From MFD02979-c5 sp963705385 (GTDB lineage: Bacteria > Bacteroidota > Bacteroidia > Cytophagales > Amoebophilaceae): DNA of 64,000 bases. The translations under genes were made by a program, and so were the position numbers. The stretch spans positions 991,621 through 1,055,620 of the forward strand of contig OY970075.1 in assembly GCA_963705385.1 (NCBI GenBank). Reading direction: 5' to 3'. Positions 46,623-55,356 of the stretch are shown here, piece after piece; positions within the stretch are counted from its first letter, which is position 1, and every line of letters starts with the position of its first letter. Below the pieces are notes generated by a model. The model was not told the DNA's origin, ran no database searches, and worked only from the letters and a program-made list of their open reading frames with translations.

Positions 46623-46792
46623 GAGTAAGTATATTTTAGGATCTTAATCCAATAAAAGCAAAAAACAGTGAAGCCGCTAACAAATTAAGGAAACCTTGGT
46701 GCTATCATGTAGTCTGAAGGCAGCACTAGTACCTTATCATGCTAAAATTGTTGGGGATGCATAACTTTGCAGTGCTAACTAGCACTTTGCCT

Positions 46793-48031
46793 ATGATCGA
46801 CTTTGAAAGTTTTACCTTAGACAATGGCCTGCGGGTAATTGTCCATGAAGCTCCTAACAGCGCGATTGCCGTTTTGAACGTTATGTATGATGTGGGTTCG
46901 CGCGATGAAAAGGCAGAAAAAACTGGTTTTTCCCACCTTTTTGAGCACTTGATGTTTGGGGGTTCTCAACACATTCCTTCTTACGATGGTGCGCTCCAGA
47001 AAGTAGGCGGTGACAACAATGCCTACACTACTACTGACGTCACTAACTATTACTGTACACTTCCTGCTGTTAACCTGGAGACCGCTTTTTGGCTCGAGTC
47101 AGACCGTATGCTTGGGCTCTCATTTGATCCGCAAGTCTTGGCAATACAAAAAAAAGTAGTTATCGAGGAGTTTAAGGAAAGGTACCTGGACCAGCCTTAT
47201 GGAGATGCATGGCTAAAATTGTGTGCTTTAGCTTATACTACCCATCCTTACCGCTGGCCTACGATTGGTATGGACATTAGTCACATTGAACAATTCACTA
47301 TGAAAGATGTGCAAGATTTTTTCTCTAGGTTTTATTTACCAAACAATGCTGTATTAGTAGTGGCAGGCGGTGTAAAGCTAGAGGAAGTAAAGCAGCTGAG
47401 TAAAAAGTGGTTTTCGCCTATTCCTGCTGGCCCAACACACCAAAGGAATTTACTCCAGGAACCCCCCCAGAGGTCCCCTAGAAGCTTTGATGTAGCTGCT
47501 GACGTTCCACTCAATGCCCTTTACAAAGCCTACCATGTAGGAGGACGTTTATCTCCAAGCTACCATGCAGTTGAGTTGATAGTCACCATTCTGGAAGGAG
47601 GCAGGTCTTCTAGACTGTATGAGGAGCTGGTTGATCAAAAGCAGTATTTCAATACCATTGCAGCTTATACAACCGAGTCTGTTGATCCAGGTTTATTGGT
47701 CATCAGTGGTAGCCTGAATGACGGTGTTTCTTTTGAAAAAGCTGAAACAGCAATACAAACAATCATCGAGGCTATGCAAAATCAGTTCGTAACAACACAA
47801 GAGCTAGACAAAGCCAAGAACCACATTGAAACACACAAAGTGTACTCAGAAGTTGATCTGCTACATCGCGCACAAGAGCTGGCCATGGCTACGTTACTAG
47901 GAAATACTAGCCTAGTCAATCAAGAAGCTGTAGACCTCCTTGAGGTTACCTCAGAAGCAGTAACCCGTACAGCGCAAAGCATCTTAAAGCCTGAAAACTG
48001 CTCTACAATTTACTATAAGCGCAAGAAGTAG
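46793..48031 (+). CDS. M16-family zinc peptidase
   Basis: 412 residues from ATG 46793 (MIDFESFTLDNGLRVIVHEAP, the usual start); ATGs at 46739 and 46757 are alternatives. The inverted zinc motif HLFEH (within GFSHLFEHLMFGG) is near residue 55, with the distal Glu in KKVVIEEFKERY. The C-terminal half repeats the fold without the motif. Related proteins are processing peptidases or periplasmic proteases; no signal peptide is seen from the preferred start. mnmD follows after 15 bases. Confidence 0.93.
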   Translation: MIDFESFTLDNGLRVIVHEAPNSAIAVLNVMYDVGSRDEKAEKTGFSHLFEHLMFGGSQHIPSYDGALQKVGGDNNAYTTTDVTNYYCTLPAVNLETAFWLESDRMLGLSFDPQVLAIQKKVVIEEFKERYLDQPYGDAWLKLCALAYTTHPYRWPTIGMDISHIEQFTMKDVQDFFSRFYLPNNAVLVVAGGVKLEEVKQLSKKWFSPIPAGPTHQRNLLQEPPQRSPRSFDVAADVPLNALYKAYHVGGRLSPSYHAVELIVTILEGGRSSRLYEELVDQKQYFNTIAAYTTESVDPGLLVISGSLNDGVSFEKAETAIQTIIEAMQNQFVTTQELDKAKNHIETHKVYSEVDLLHRAQELAMATLLGNTSLVNQEAVDLLEVTSEAVTRTAQSILKPENCSTIYYKRKK

Positions 48032-48046
48032 GCAGACTTGAACCTA

Positions 48047-48748
48047 ATGCAACAACTTCAACTCATTACCACACAAGATGGCTCGCACAGTTTATACGTT
48101 CCTGGGCTGGATGAAACTTATCATTCTACATACGGTGCTATCCAGGAAGCGCAGCATGTCTTTATTCAGCATGGGTTGTCCTACTGGATCGAAAAGCAAC
48201 GCCAACCTAGGCTTAAAATCCTAGAAGTAGGGTTAGGAACTGGATTAAATGCGCTGCTCACTTTTTTGACCTCCTCCAAAGAAAAAGTCTTGATAGAATA
48301 TACGGGCCTAGAACCTTTTCCTATCCCTTGGACTTATGTCCAGCGCCTTAATTACGCTGCAAAACTTGCTCAAGTTGGGAGCTATAACACTGCTTACAAA
48401 GATTTACAAGTGAAGTTTGCCATGCTACATCAATCTAAGGCTACATCTTTTTCTAAGCTGTCAGATTATTTCCTTTTTCAAAAGCTAGGGCTTTGCCTAG
48501 AGGATTTCTCTGCTCCATCCAACAGCTTTGACCTTATCTATTTTGATGCTTTTGCACCTAGCAAACAGCCTGAAATGTGGACAATTGCTTTGCTCCAAAA
48601 AATAACGCAGACAATGAAAATTCCAGGGGTTTTGGTTACCTATTGTGCGCAAGGTCAACTTAAACGCAACCTCCAACAGCTGGGTATGCACCTAGAAACG
48701 CTTCCTGGCCCTCCTGGAAAAAAGGAAATGATTAGAACACTGCGGTAA
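48047..48748 (+). CDS. mnmD: tRNA mnm5s2U34 biogenesis methyltransferase (MnmC-N type)
   Basis: 233 residues from ATG 48047 (a TTG three codons earlier is possible). A stand-alone version of the MnmC N-terminal domain (DUF752): SAM loop ILEVGLGTGLNALLTF near residue 60, FDLIYFDAFAPSKQPEMW near 165, and LVTYCAQGQLKRNLQ near 205, ending in PGPPGKKEMIR. It methylates nm5U34 in tRNAs. The FAD-dependent MnmC C-terminal domain is absent, as in many Bacteroidota. Probably in an operon with the M16 peptidase. Confidence 0.88.
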   Translation: MQQLQLITTQDGSHSLYVPGLDETYHSTYGAIQEAQHVFIQHGLSYWIEKQRQPRLKILEVGLGTGLNALLTFLTSSKEKVLIEYTGLEPFPIPWTYVQRLNYAAKLAQVGSYNTAYKDLQVKFAMLHQSKATSFSKLSDYFLFQKLGLCLEDFSAPSNSFDLIYFDAFAPSKQPEMWTIALLQKITQTMKIPGVLVTYCAQGQLKRNLQQLGMHLETLPGPPGKKEMIRTLR

Positions 48749-49096
48749 CGGTACGTGCTACTCTTGCCTAGTTATGGGGCCAGCTTTTTAAGGCCTTGTG
48801 CCCTTCTTTCTGAAAATTGGGTAGGGAGTATAGTCTTGGTAGTTTGATTGCTTTGCTCTTCAGGTGGGAAGCTGTCAGTTTTTGTATCCCTACAAGAGAT
48901 GGCAGCCTAGGCTTCAAGGATAGTCAAGAGGGATTTTTGAGCAACAGCAAGGTTGTATTTTGCTTAGTATAAAACTTAATGCTGGTTGTAACGGTTGTTG
49001 TTACAAATTTAGAGAAAATAAGCAGAGGCTTTTCTCAAACTTAGATAGGATACCAAGTGGGAATTGGTAGTAGAGAGTGCAGTATCTAAATATAGT
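48749..49096. other. 348-base convergent intergenic region past rpsJ
   Basis: No gene is supported, and no trace of rplC, the usual neighbour of rpsJ, is seen in any frame. Two hairpins could end the ribosomal-protein transcript on the minus strand: TACCAA/TTGGTA (49051-49069) and GAGAAAA/TTTTCTC (about 49013-49037). An open stretch on the minus strand with one stop, ending near 48775, is protein-like but unrecognised. Confidence 0.45.
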
Positions 49097-49402
49097 CTAA
49101 GCTTTAATTTCTACTTCTACACCACTGGGGAGCTCTAACTTCATGAGTGCATCTACAGCTTTAGGGCTGGTAGGATAAATATCTATGAGCCTCTTATAAG
49201 TAGCGTACTGAAATTGCTCTCTAGACTTTTTGTTTACATGTGGAGAACGTAGTACAGTATAAATCTCTTTTTTGCTGGGCAATGGTACAGGTCCACTTAC
49301 AATAGCTCCTGTAGCCTTTACAGCCTTAACAACCTTTTCAGCAGACTTGTCAATCAGATTGTAATCGTAAGATTTAAGTTTGATGCGGATTTTCTGGTTC
49401 AT
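49097..49402 (-). CDS. rpsJ: 30S ribosomal protein S10
   Basis: 101 residues, the full length. Begins MNQKIRIKLKSYDYNLID and keeps GPVPLPSKKEIYTVLRSPH. It is part of the 30S head and, in other bacteria, of NusB-dependent antitermination. It follows fusA after 7 bases, but the S10-operon genes that normally follow (rplC, rplD and on) are missing; it is the last gene of this operon. Confidence 0.98.
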   Translation of the reverse strand: MNQKIRIKLKSYDYNLIDKSAEKVVKAVKATGAIVSGPVPLPSKKEIYTVLRSPHVNKKSREQFQYATYKRLIDIYPTSPKAVDALMKLELPSGVEVEIKA

Positions 49403-49409
49403 GGATTCG

Positions 49410-51539
49410 TTATTTTGCTGCTACTCCTTTTGCTTTCTCTACAATGTTATCTGCTAAGTTTTTAGGCACTTTTTCGTAATGCGAAAAAGTTAAGGTGGCT
49501 GCTGCACGTCCTGAGGTAATAGTACGAAGCGCAGTCACATACCCAAAAAGCTCTGCTAGGGGTAGGTCTGCTTTGACAACCTGTGCATTTCCCTTGACTT
49601 CCATGCCTTTCATAATACCTCGGCGCCGGTTGAGGTCGCCTGTAACTGCTCCTGTAAATTCATCAGGAGTAGTTACCTCTACAGCCATAATAGGTTCCAT
49701 CAATACTGGACCTGCCTTTTTAGCAGCTTCTTTAAATCCTATCCTTGCTGCTACCTCGAAGGAGAGCGAGTCTGAGTCTACTTCATGGAAAGAACCATGG
49801 ACCAGCCTGACTTTTATGGCTTCTATAGGGTAGCCAGCCAGAGGACCATTGGCCATGGCAGACTCAAAGCCTTTTTGAACAGCAGGAATGAACTCCTTAG
49901 GGATGGCTCCTCCTACAACTGAGTTGACAAACTCTAAGCCAAGGGTTGCATCTGCTCTAGGGCCTAGCTCAAAGACGATGTCAGCAAATTTACCCCTACC
50001 GCCTGATTGCTTTTTGTACACTTCTTTGTGCTCTACATGGCTGGTCAATGCTTCTTTGTAAGCTACTTGTGGGGCACCTTGGTTGATTTCAAGGTTGAAC
50101 TCTCTTCTAAGCCGGTCAATGATGATTTCCAGGTGGAGCTCACCCATGCCTTTCATAATGGTTTGACCAGTTTCCTCATTGCTTTCTACTTTTAGGGTAG
50201 GATCTTCTTCTACAAGCTTAGTAATGGCTATAGCCAGCTTGTCCACATCAGCTTGCTTTTTCGGTTCGATAGAGTAGCCAATGACGGGTTCTGGGAAGGA
50301 CATAGATTCTAAGATGATTTTGTTTTTCTCATCCGTGAGTGTATCTCCTGTTTTGATGTCTTTGAAGCCTACGCAAGCACAAATGTCACCTACCTCCACC
50401 TTGTCAATAGGGTTTTGTTTGTTGGCATGCATTTGCATCAGGCGAGAGATGCGTTCTTTTTTACCAGTTCGGTTGTTGTATACATAAGAGCCAGCTTCAA
50501 GGACGCCAGAATAGACGCGCATAAATGCAAGTCTACCTACAAACGGGTCCGTAGCAATTTTAAAGGCCAAGGCTGCAAAAGGCGCTTGAGAATCTGGTTT
50601 TCTAGTCTCTTCTTTTCCATTATCAGGATTGACACCTTGGACGGGCGGGAGGTCTATTGGGGAGGGAAGGTAAGCACAAACCGCATCTAAAAGTGCTTGT
50701 ACGCCTTTATTTTTGAAGGAAGATCCACAAAGGACAGGAGAAAAAGATAGGTCTATGACTGCTTTTCGGATAGCACTCATCATCTCTTCTTTGGTAATAC
50801 TGTCAGCATCTTCTAAGAACTTTTCTAACAGGGCGTCATCATACCCTGCTACACTTTCTACTAGCTTTTGTCTCCACTCTGCTGCTGTTTCTATGAGATC
50901 TTCTGGGATGGGCTCAACTTGGTAAGTCATGCCTAAATCTTCTTCATTCCAAAGGATAGCTTGGTTAGTGATCAAGTCAATAACCCCTCTGAAGCTATCT
51001 TCGCTACCAATAGGAATCTGTAGAGGCACGGGGTTAGCACCCAGTCTTTCGTGAATCTCTGTTATGGCCTTAAAAAAATCTGCCCCGGCTCTATCCATCT
51101 TGTTGATAAAGCATATTCTGGGCACATGGTACTTATCTGCTTGCCGCCATACAGTTTCTGATTGCGGCTCTACTCCTGATACAGCACAGAAAAGCGCTAC
51201 AGCGCCATCTAACACACGCAGGGAACGCTCTACCTCAACGGTAAAGTCAACGTGGCCAGGGGTGTCGATAATATTGATTTTGTACTCTTTAGTTTCATTA
51301 GTAGTATTGCCTTGGGAGGTAGGATATTTCCAAAAAGTAGTAGTAGCAGCAGAAGTGATGGTAATGCCCCTCTCTTGCTCTTGCTCCATCCAATCCATGA
51401 CAGCCCCCCCTTCGTGTACTTCACCGATCTTGTAGGTAAGGCCTGTGTAGTAGAGGATACGTTCTGTGGTGGTGGTCTTACCGGCATCGATGTGAGCCAT
51501 GATGCCTATGTTTCTTAAAAACTTTAGGTCTTTGCTCAT
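49410..51539 (-). CDS. fusA: Elongation factor G
   Basis: 709 residues, the standard length. G1 loop AHIDAGKTTTTERILYYTG, switch region with RGITITSAATT, G3 DTPGHVDFTVEVERSLR and G4 NKMDRAGADF; the C-terminal domains IV and V (GGRGKFADIVFELGP; MKGMEVKGNAQVVKA) are intact. It moves tRNA and mRNA through the ribosome after peptide bond formation. It is two bases from rpsG and seven from rpsJ, within rpsL-rpsG-fusA-rpsJ. Confidence 0.98.
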   Translation of the reverse strand: MSKDLKFLRNIGIMAHIDAGKTTTTERILYYTGLTYKIGEVHEGGAVMDWMEQEQERGITITSAATTTFWKYPTSQGNTTNETKEYKINIIDTPGHVDFTVEVERSLRVLDGAVALFCAVSGVEPQSETVWRQADKYHVPRICFINKMDRAGADFFKAITEIHERLGANPVPLQIPIGSEDSFRGVIDLITNQAILWNEEDLGMTYQVEPIPEDLIETAAEWRQKLVESVAGYDDALLEKFLEDADSITKEEMMSAIRKAVIDLSFSPVLCGSSFKNKGVQALLDAVCAYLPSPIDLPPVQGVNPDNGKEETRKPDSQAPFAALAFKIATDPFVGRLAFMRVYSGVLEAGSYVYNNRTGKKERISRLMQMHANKQNPIDKVEVGDICACVGFKDIKTGDTLTDEKNKIILESMSFPEPVIGYSIEPKKQADVDKLAIAITKLVEEDPTLKVESNEETGQTIMKGMGELHLEIIIDRLRREFNLEINQGAPQVAYKEALTSHVEHKEVYKKQSGGRGKFADIVFELGPRADATLGLEFVNSVVGGAIPKEFIPAVQKGFESAMANGPLAGYPIEAIKVRLVHGSFHEVDSDSLSFEVAARIGFKEAAKKAGPVLMEPIMAVEVTTPDEFTGAVTGDLNRRRGIMKGMEVKGNAQVVKADLPLAELFGYVTALRTITSGRAAATLTFSHYEKVPKNLADNIVEKAKGVAAK

Positions 51540-51541
51540 TA

Positions 51542-52009
51542 TTAAAATCTAAAATGTGAAAATGCTCGGTTGGATTCAGCCATCTTATGGGTGTCGTTCT
51601 TTTTCTTAACTGCATTTCCTTCTCCTTTAGAAGCAGCAATGGTTTCGTTGACTAGCTTATCTACCATAGTTTTTTCTCCTCTAGCCTTTGTACAGCTGAT
51701 GAGCCATTTGATGCCTAAAGAGACTTTGCGATCTGACCTAACTTCTATAGGTACCTGAAAGGTAGCACCTCCTACCCTTCTTCTTTTGACTTCAATGGTA
51801 GGCATTACGTTGCTCAAACCTTGCTTCCATACAGCTAGACCTTCTTCTCCGGTCTTCTCTGTTATCCTATCGATGGATTCGTAAAATATCGAATAGGCCA
51901 GACTTTTTTTTCCATCTTTCATCAGGCAGTTTACAAACCTGGCAACAAGAGAGTCTTTGTATTTAGGGTCAGGTAAGATGGGTCGTTTTTTGGCTTGTCC
52001 TTTTCTCAT
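51542..52009 (-). CDS. rpsG: 30S ribosomal protein S7
   Basis: 155 residues, full length. Typical are VARFVNCLMKDGKKSLAYSI near residue 25 and the beta-hairpin MPTIEVKRRRVGGATFQVP near 75, with a conserved C-terminal AFSHFR. It organises the 30S head near the E site. It lies between rpsL (54 bases) and fusA. Confidence 0.98.
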   Translation of the reverse strand: MRKGQAKKRPILPDPKYKDSLVARFVNCLMKDGKKSLAYSIFYESIDRITEKTGEEGLAVWKQGLSNVMPTIEVKRRRVGGATFQVPIEVRSDRKVSLGIKWLISCTKARGEKTMVDKLVNETIAASKGEGNAVKKKNDTHKMAESNRAFSHFRF

Positions 52010-52063
52010 TTTACTACTTTAATTGCTCGATAAACCATGGTCGACAACTCATGGATAATAAGA

Positions 52064-52438
52064 TTATTTCTTCGGTGCTTTTGCTCCATAGACAGAACGG
52101 CCATTTTTTCTTCCTTGCACGCCAGCAGTGTCTAAGGCACCTCGAATGATTGTGTATTTTACTCCTGCCAAGTCTTTAGGGCCTCTACCTTTGACCAATA
52201 CAATAGAGTGTTCTTGTAGGTTGTGTCCCTCTCCAGGAATATAAGCAAGTATCTCTTTGCCACTAGTAAGCCTTACCCTAGCCAATTTTCTCATCGCTGA
52301 GTTGGGTTTTCGGGGGGTAGTAGTGTACACTTTGATACAAACGCCTTTGCGCTGTGGGCAGCTAGCTAGGGCAGGTGATTTAGATTTACTACTCAGCTTT
52401 TTCCTACCGTTTCTGACAAGTTGTTGTATGGTCAGCAT
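52064..52438 (-). CDS. rpsL: 30S ribosomal protein S12
   Basis: 124 residues. The decoding-centre loops TPRKPNSAMRKLARV near residue 42 and PGEGHNLQEHSIVLVKGR near 88 are intact; the lysines associated with streptomycin response in other bacteria are the wild-type residue (TPRKPNS, GRGPKDL-type). First gene of rpsL-rpsG-fusA-rpsJ; the 160 bases upstream, up to the end of rpsP, would hold its promoter. Confidence 0.98.
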   Translation of the reverse strand: MLTIQQLVRNGRKKLSSKSKSPALASCPQRKGVCIKVYTTTPRKPNSAMRKLARVRLTSGKEILAYIPGEGHNLQEHSIVLVKGRGPKDLAGVKYTIIRGALDTAGVQGRKNGRSVYGAKAPKK

Positions 52439-52598
52439 TGCATTGGGATTTTTGGGTTGATGGTATTTATGGTCTCATCTAAGACTGCGAATCTATAGAA
52501 ATAGTCCGTGCTAACCAAGCAAAGCACAGGCCCTATCATACAATTAAGCTACAGTCTAGAAGTTAGCTAATGCATACCTGCTAACTAGTACGCTATCC

Positions 52599-53141
52599 TT
52601 ATTGTTCGTTTTTATCTGCCAGTGCTGGTGTATTCTCCTGTTGTAAATCAGGTTGTGCATCTATCTCAGGCGTTGCAGTGACTTGGGGTACTTGTTCAGG
52701 TTGAGGTAATGCCTCTTTTTTAGCTACTGAGGCAACTTTTTGTCCCTTAGGGGTCAGGTTTACCTGGCTTCCTTGGACAGGTTGATCAGGTTTTTCTGCT
52801 AGTTTGCTTTCCTTTGCTTGCTTCCAAACTTCGAACTTTTTGTCTGCTGCTTCTTGTGTAATAGCCCCTTTATTTACGCCTATTTGAAGATGCTTCCTAA
52901 GCAGCACGCCTTGCGCAGATAAGATATTCTTGACTGTGTTGGTAGGCTGGGCACCTTTGAGCAACCACTGGAATGCATTTTCTTCTGCAAGCACGGTAGT
53001 AGCAGGTTGGGTATTAGGATTGTAGCTACCCAGTTTTTCAACAAAACGACCATCTCTAGGAGCCTTTGCATCTGCTACTACAATATCATAGAGGGCCAAT
53101 TTTTTACGCCCTCTCCTTAATAATCTGATTTTTAATGCCAT
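52599..53141 (-). CDS. rpsP: 30S ribosomal protein S16 with long C-terminal tail
   Basis: 180 residues, against about 80-90 in most bacteria. The first 80 residues are a normal S16 (MALKIRLLRRGRKKLALYDI). An additional helix (GAITQEAADKKFEVWKQAKE) and a Pro/Gln/Glu-rich disordered tail follow, ending in a run of acidic residues. A tail of this kind is common in Bacteroidota S16. The usual partners rimM, trmD and rplS are not adjacent. Confidence 0.96.
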   Translation of the reverse strand: MALKIRLLRRGRKKLALYDIVVADAKAPRDGRFVEKLGSYNPNTQPATTVLAEENAFQWLLKGAQPTNTVKNILSAQGVLLRKHLQIGVNKGAITQEAADKKFEVWKQAKESKLAEKPDQPVQGSQVNLTPKGQKVASVAKKEALPQPEQVPQVTATPEIDAQPDLQQENTPALADKNEQ

Positions 53142-53226
53142 TTTTTTCGTCTTTAACAGAGCTCGTCTGCTACGATGAGTGTACGCTGAGTGTTTTTAAA
53201 ATCATGAGTGCCAAAACAGGCTTGGC

Positions 53227-53475
53227 TTATACCACCGATACAAAAGACCGGCCTTCTCTACCTTTTTTGAAGGCTACAGTACCCGCTACCAGTGCATACA
53301 AGGTGTGGTCTTTTCCTAACCCTACATTTCTTGCTGGATGATGTTGGGTGCCTCTTTGTCTGACAATGATGTTGCCTGCAAGAACATGTTGGCCACCAAA
53401 TTTTTTAACTCCTAGCCGCTTACTTGCTGATTCTCTTCCGTTACGAGTGCTTCCTGCGCCTTTTTTGTGTGCCAT
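53227..53475 (-). CDS. rpmA: 50S ribosomal protein L27
   Basis: 82 residues. MAHKKGAGSTRNGRESASKR followed by GVKKFGGQHVLAGNIIVRQRG. The N-terminal tail reaches the peptidyl-transferase centre; no Firmicutes-type cleavable extension is present. Six bases downstream of rplU, the conserved rplU-rpmA pair. Confidence 0.98.
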   Translation of the reverse strand: MAHKKGAGSTRNGRESASKRLGVKKFGGQHVLAGNIIVRQRGTQHHPARNVGLGKDHTLYALVAGTVAFKKGREGRSFVSVV

Positions 53476-53481
53476 AACGAT

Positions 53482-53793
53482 TTACTTTACAATATTTTCT
53501 ATGAGAACTTTGGTGTAGTCTTGGCGATGTCCTTGGGTTCTCTTGTAATCTTTTCTTCGTTTCTTTTTGAAAACAATAATTTTGTCTCCTTGGGCATGGT
53601 TTAGCACTTTGCCTGTTATCTTAGCACCTTCTACAGTAGGGGCACCCACAGTCACGTTGCCATTGTCATCTATCAATAAAACCTTATCAAAGATGATGGA
53701 ATCCCCTGTCTCTACGCTGAGCTGAGGGGTATATAGTTGTTGGTTTTGCGTAACTTTGAACTGCTTCCCAGCAATCTCTACAATCGCGTACAT
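53482..53793 (-). CDS. rplU: 50S ribosomal protein L21
   Basis: 103 residues. MYAIVEIAGKQFKVTQNQ at the N-terminus and KKRRKDYKRTQGHRQDYTKV near the end are the L21 signatures. First gene of rplU-rpmA, on the same strand as rpsP and the rpsL operon downstream. Confidence 0.98.
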   Translation of the reverse strand: MYAIVEIAGKQFKVTQNQQLYTPQLSVETGDSIIFDKVLLIDDNGNVTVGAPTVEGAKITGKVLNHAQGDKIIVFKKKRRKDYKRTQGHRQDYTKVLIENIVK

Positions 53794-54274
53794 AGTATGA
53801 AAGTAAGGAGGTAAGGACTAAAATGACTGCAAATCTAATACTTTACTTCTAGACCAGCAAATATTTAAGACCTTTTAGCATCATGCTTGCTGTACAATCC
53901 TGTTAAGGCTTTTAAACTCGTTTTGTGTTTTGGACAAGTCCTACAAATCGCTATACATTTCAATAAAGAACCGAAGCGCCAGAAAATCCCTGGGACGGTC
54001 AAGGTGCTCAACAACCCATGAGGAGCTATGAGACCATTCTCTAGTAACCCCGTAACTACATTTAAACTTATCACGACCGAGCTTAATAAGCGCTCAATTC
54101 CAAGGCTTATGGTTGAACTTTTCCTGCCTTATCTTAAATGCCTTTGACCTTTCAAGGCGCTTTGTTAGGTTTGTATCCGTTACCATTGAAGCTCCTAATT
54201 TTTCGATCAGGTGTATAACTCCCATAACCCTTGCGCAGCAGCAGGCGTTTATCTTCTAAGTCCTGATAAGAGAA
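53794..54274 (-). other. Degenerate coding stretch between rplU and nrdB
   Basis: On the minus strand one frame runs with only two stops from about 54240 to 53880: VMGVIHLIEKLGASMVTDTN, LTKRLERSKAFKIRQEKF, a stop, LGRDKFKCSYGVTREWSHSS, WVVEHLDRPRDFLALRFFIE. The charged composition and a WVVEHLDRPRDFL segment hint at a transposase C-terminus, but I cannot name a family. A shorter open frame in another phase (53865-54074) is probably its shadow. Treated as decayed coding DNA. Confidence 0.35.
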
Positions 54275-54310
54275 TTGTATTTATCAAAGCAAATTAAAAC
54301 GAGAACATCC

Positions 54311-55306
54311 ATGCAAGGTAGCCTAAACATTGTAGAAGAGCCTATACTCAAGGAAAATAAGAACAGGTTTGTATTGTTTCCCATTGATCACCATGATATT
54401 TGGGAATTTTACAAAAAGGAGGAAGCCAGCTTTTGGACAGCAGAGGAGATTGACCTAAGCCAAGACCTGAAAGACTGGGAACGCCTCAACGAGGGTGAAA
54501 AACATTTTGTCTCTCATGTACTGGCCTTTTTTGCTGCTAGCGACGGCATTGTCAATGAAAACTTGGCAGAAAACTTTGTATCAGAAGTACAATATACTGA
54601 AGCGAAATTCTTTTATGGCTTTCAGATTGCCATGGAGAACATTCATTCAGAAGTTTATTCACTGCTTATTGATACTTATATCAAAGATCCACAGGAAAGA
54701 AACAAGCTTTTTAATGCTATTGAGACGCTAGAATGCGTGAAAAAGAAAGCTGAGTGGGCATTACGCTGGATTCAACAGGCAAGTTTTGCAGAACGGCTCA
54801 TTGCCTTTGCAGCAGTAGAAGGGATCTTCTTTTCTGGAAGTTTCTGCTCAATCTTTTGGCTAAAAAAACGAGGGCTTATGCCTGGGCTGAGTTTTTCTAA
54901 TGAACTCATCTCCCGTGACGAAGGCTTGCATTGCGACTTTGCTTGCCTGCTCTACAACCGCCACCTCGTCAACAAGCTGTCCGTAGAAAAGGTTACTAGC
55001 ATTATTACCGACGCCGTAGCCATTGAAAAAGAATTTGTTACTGATGCCCTGCCTGTTAGGCTTATTGGCATGAATGCAGGCCTGATGAGTCAGTATATTG
55101 AATTTGTAGCAGACAGGCTATTGGTAGAACTCAATTGCCCTAAAGTGTACAATGCTACCAATCCGTTTGACTTTATGGAGATGATTTCTTTGCAAGGCAA
55201 AACTAACTTCTTTGAAAAGCGTGTAGGAGAGTACCAAAAATCTGGTGTCATGAAGAAAGAAGCTGATAAAGACAACCCAAAGTTTACTTTAGATGAGGAA
55301 TTTTAG
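54311..55306 (+). CDS. nrdB: Class Ia ribonucleotide reductase, beta subunit
   Basis: 331 residues from ATG 54311; the frame also has a TTG start 12 codons earlier, without homology. The di-iron ligands are in DLKDWERL (Asp), NENLAENFVSEVQYTEAKFF and QIAMENIHSEVYS (Glu, His), then SRDEGLHCDFA; a Tyr follows the first ligand cluster as in radical-bearing NrdB. With NrdA it reduces ribonucleoside diphosphates. nrdA follows after 50 bases. Confidence 0.96.
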   Translation: MQGSLNIVEEPILKENKNRFVLFPIDHHDIWEFYKKEEASFWTAEEIDLSQDLKDWERLNEGEKHFVSHVLAFFAASDGIVNENLAENFVSEVQYTEAKFFYGFQIAMENIHSEVYSLLIDTYIKDPQERNKLFNAIETLECVKKKAEWALRWIQQASFAERLIAFAAVEGIFFSGSFCSIFWLKKRGLMPGLSFSNELISRDEGLHCDFACLLYNRHLVNKLSVEKVTSIITDAVAIEKEFVTDALPVRLIGMNAGLMSQYIEFVADRLLVELNCPKVYNATNPFDFMEMISLQGKTNFFEKRVGEYQKSGVMKKEADKDNPKFTLDEEF

Positions 55307-55356
55307 CACATCAAGCCAATTACAAACCGCTCATCCATTAATTTAACCTACCAATT

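Noticed and set aside
48749..49096. Remnant of rplC after rpsJ
   Set aside because: None of the frames on the minus strand shows L3 motifs.
53865..54074. 69-codon minus-strand frame beside rplU
   Set aside because: A different frame of the same stretch reads more like protein over a longer distance; this one is probably its shadow.
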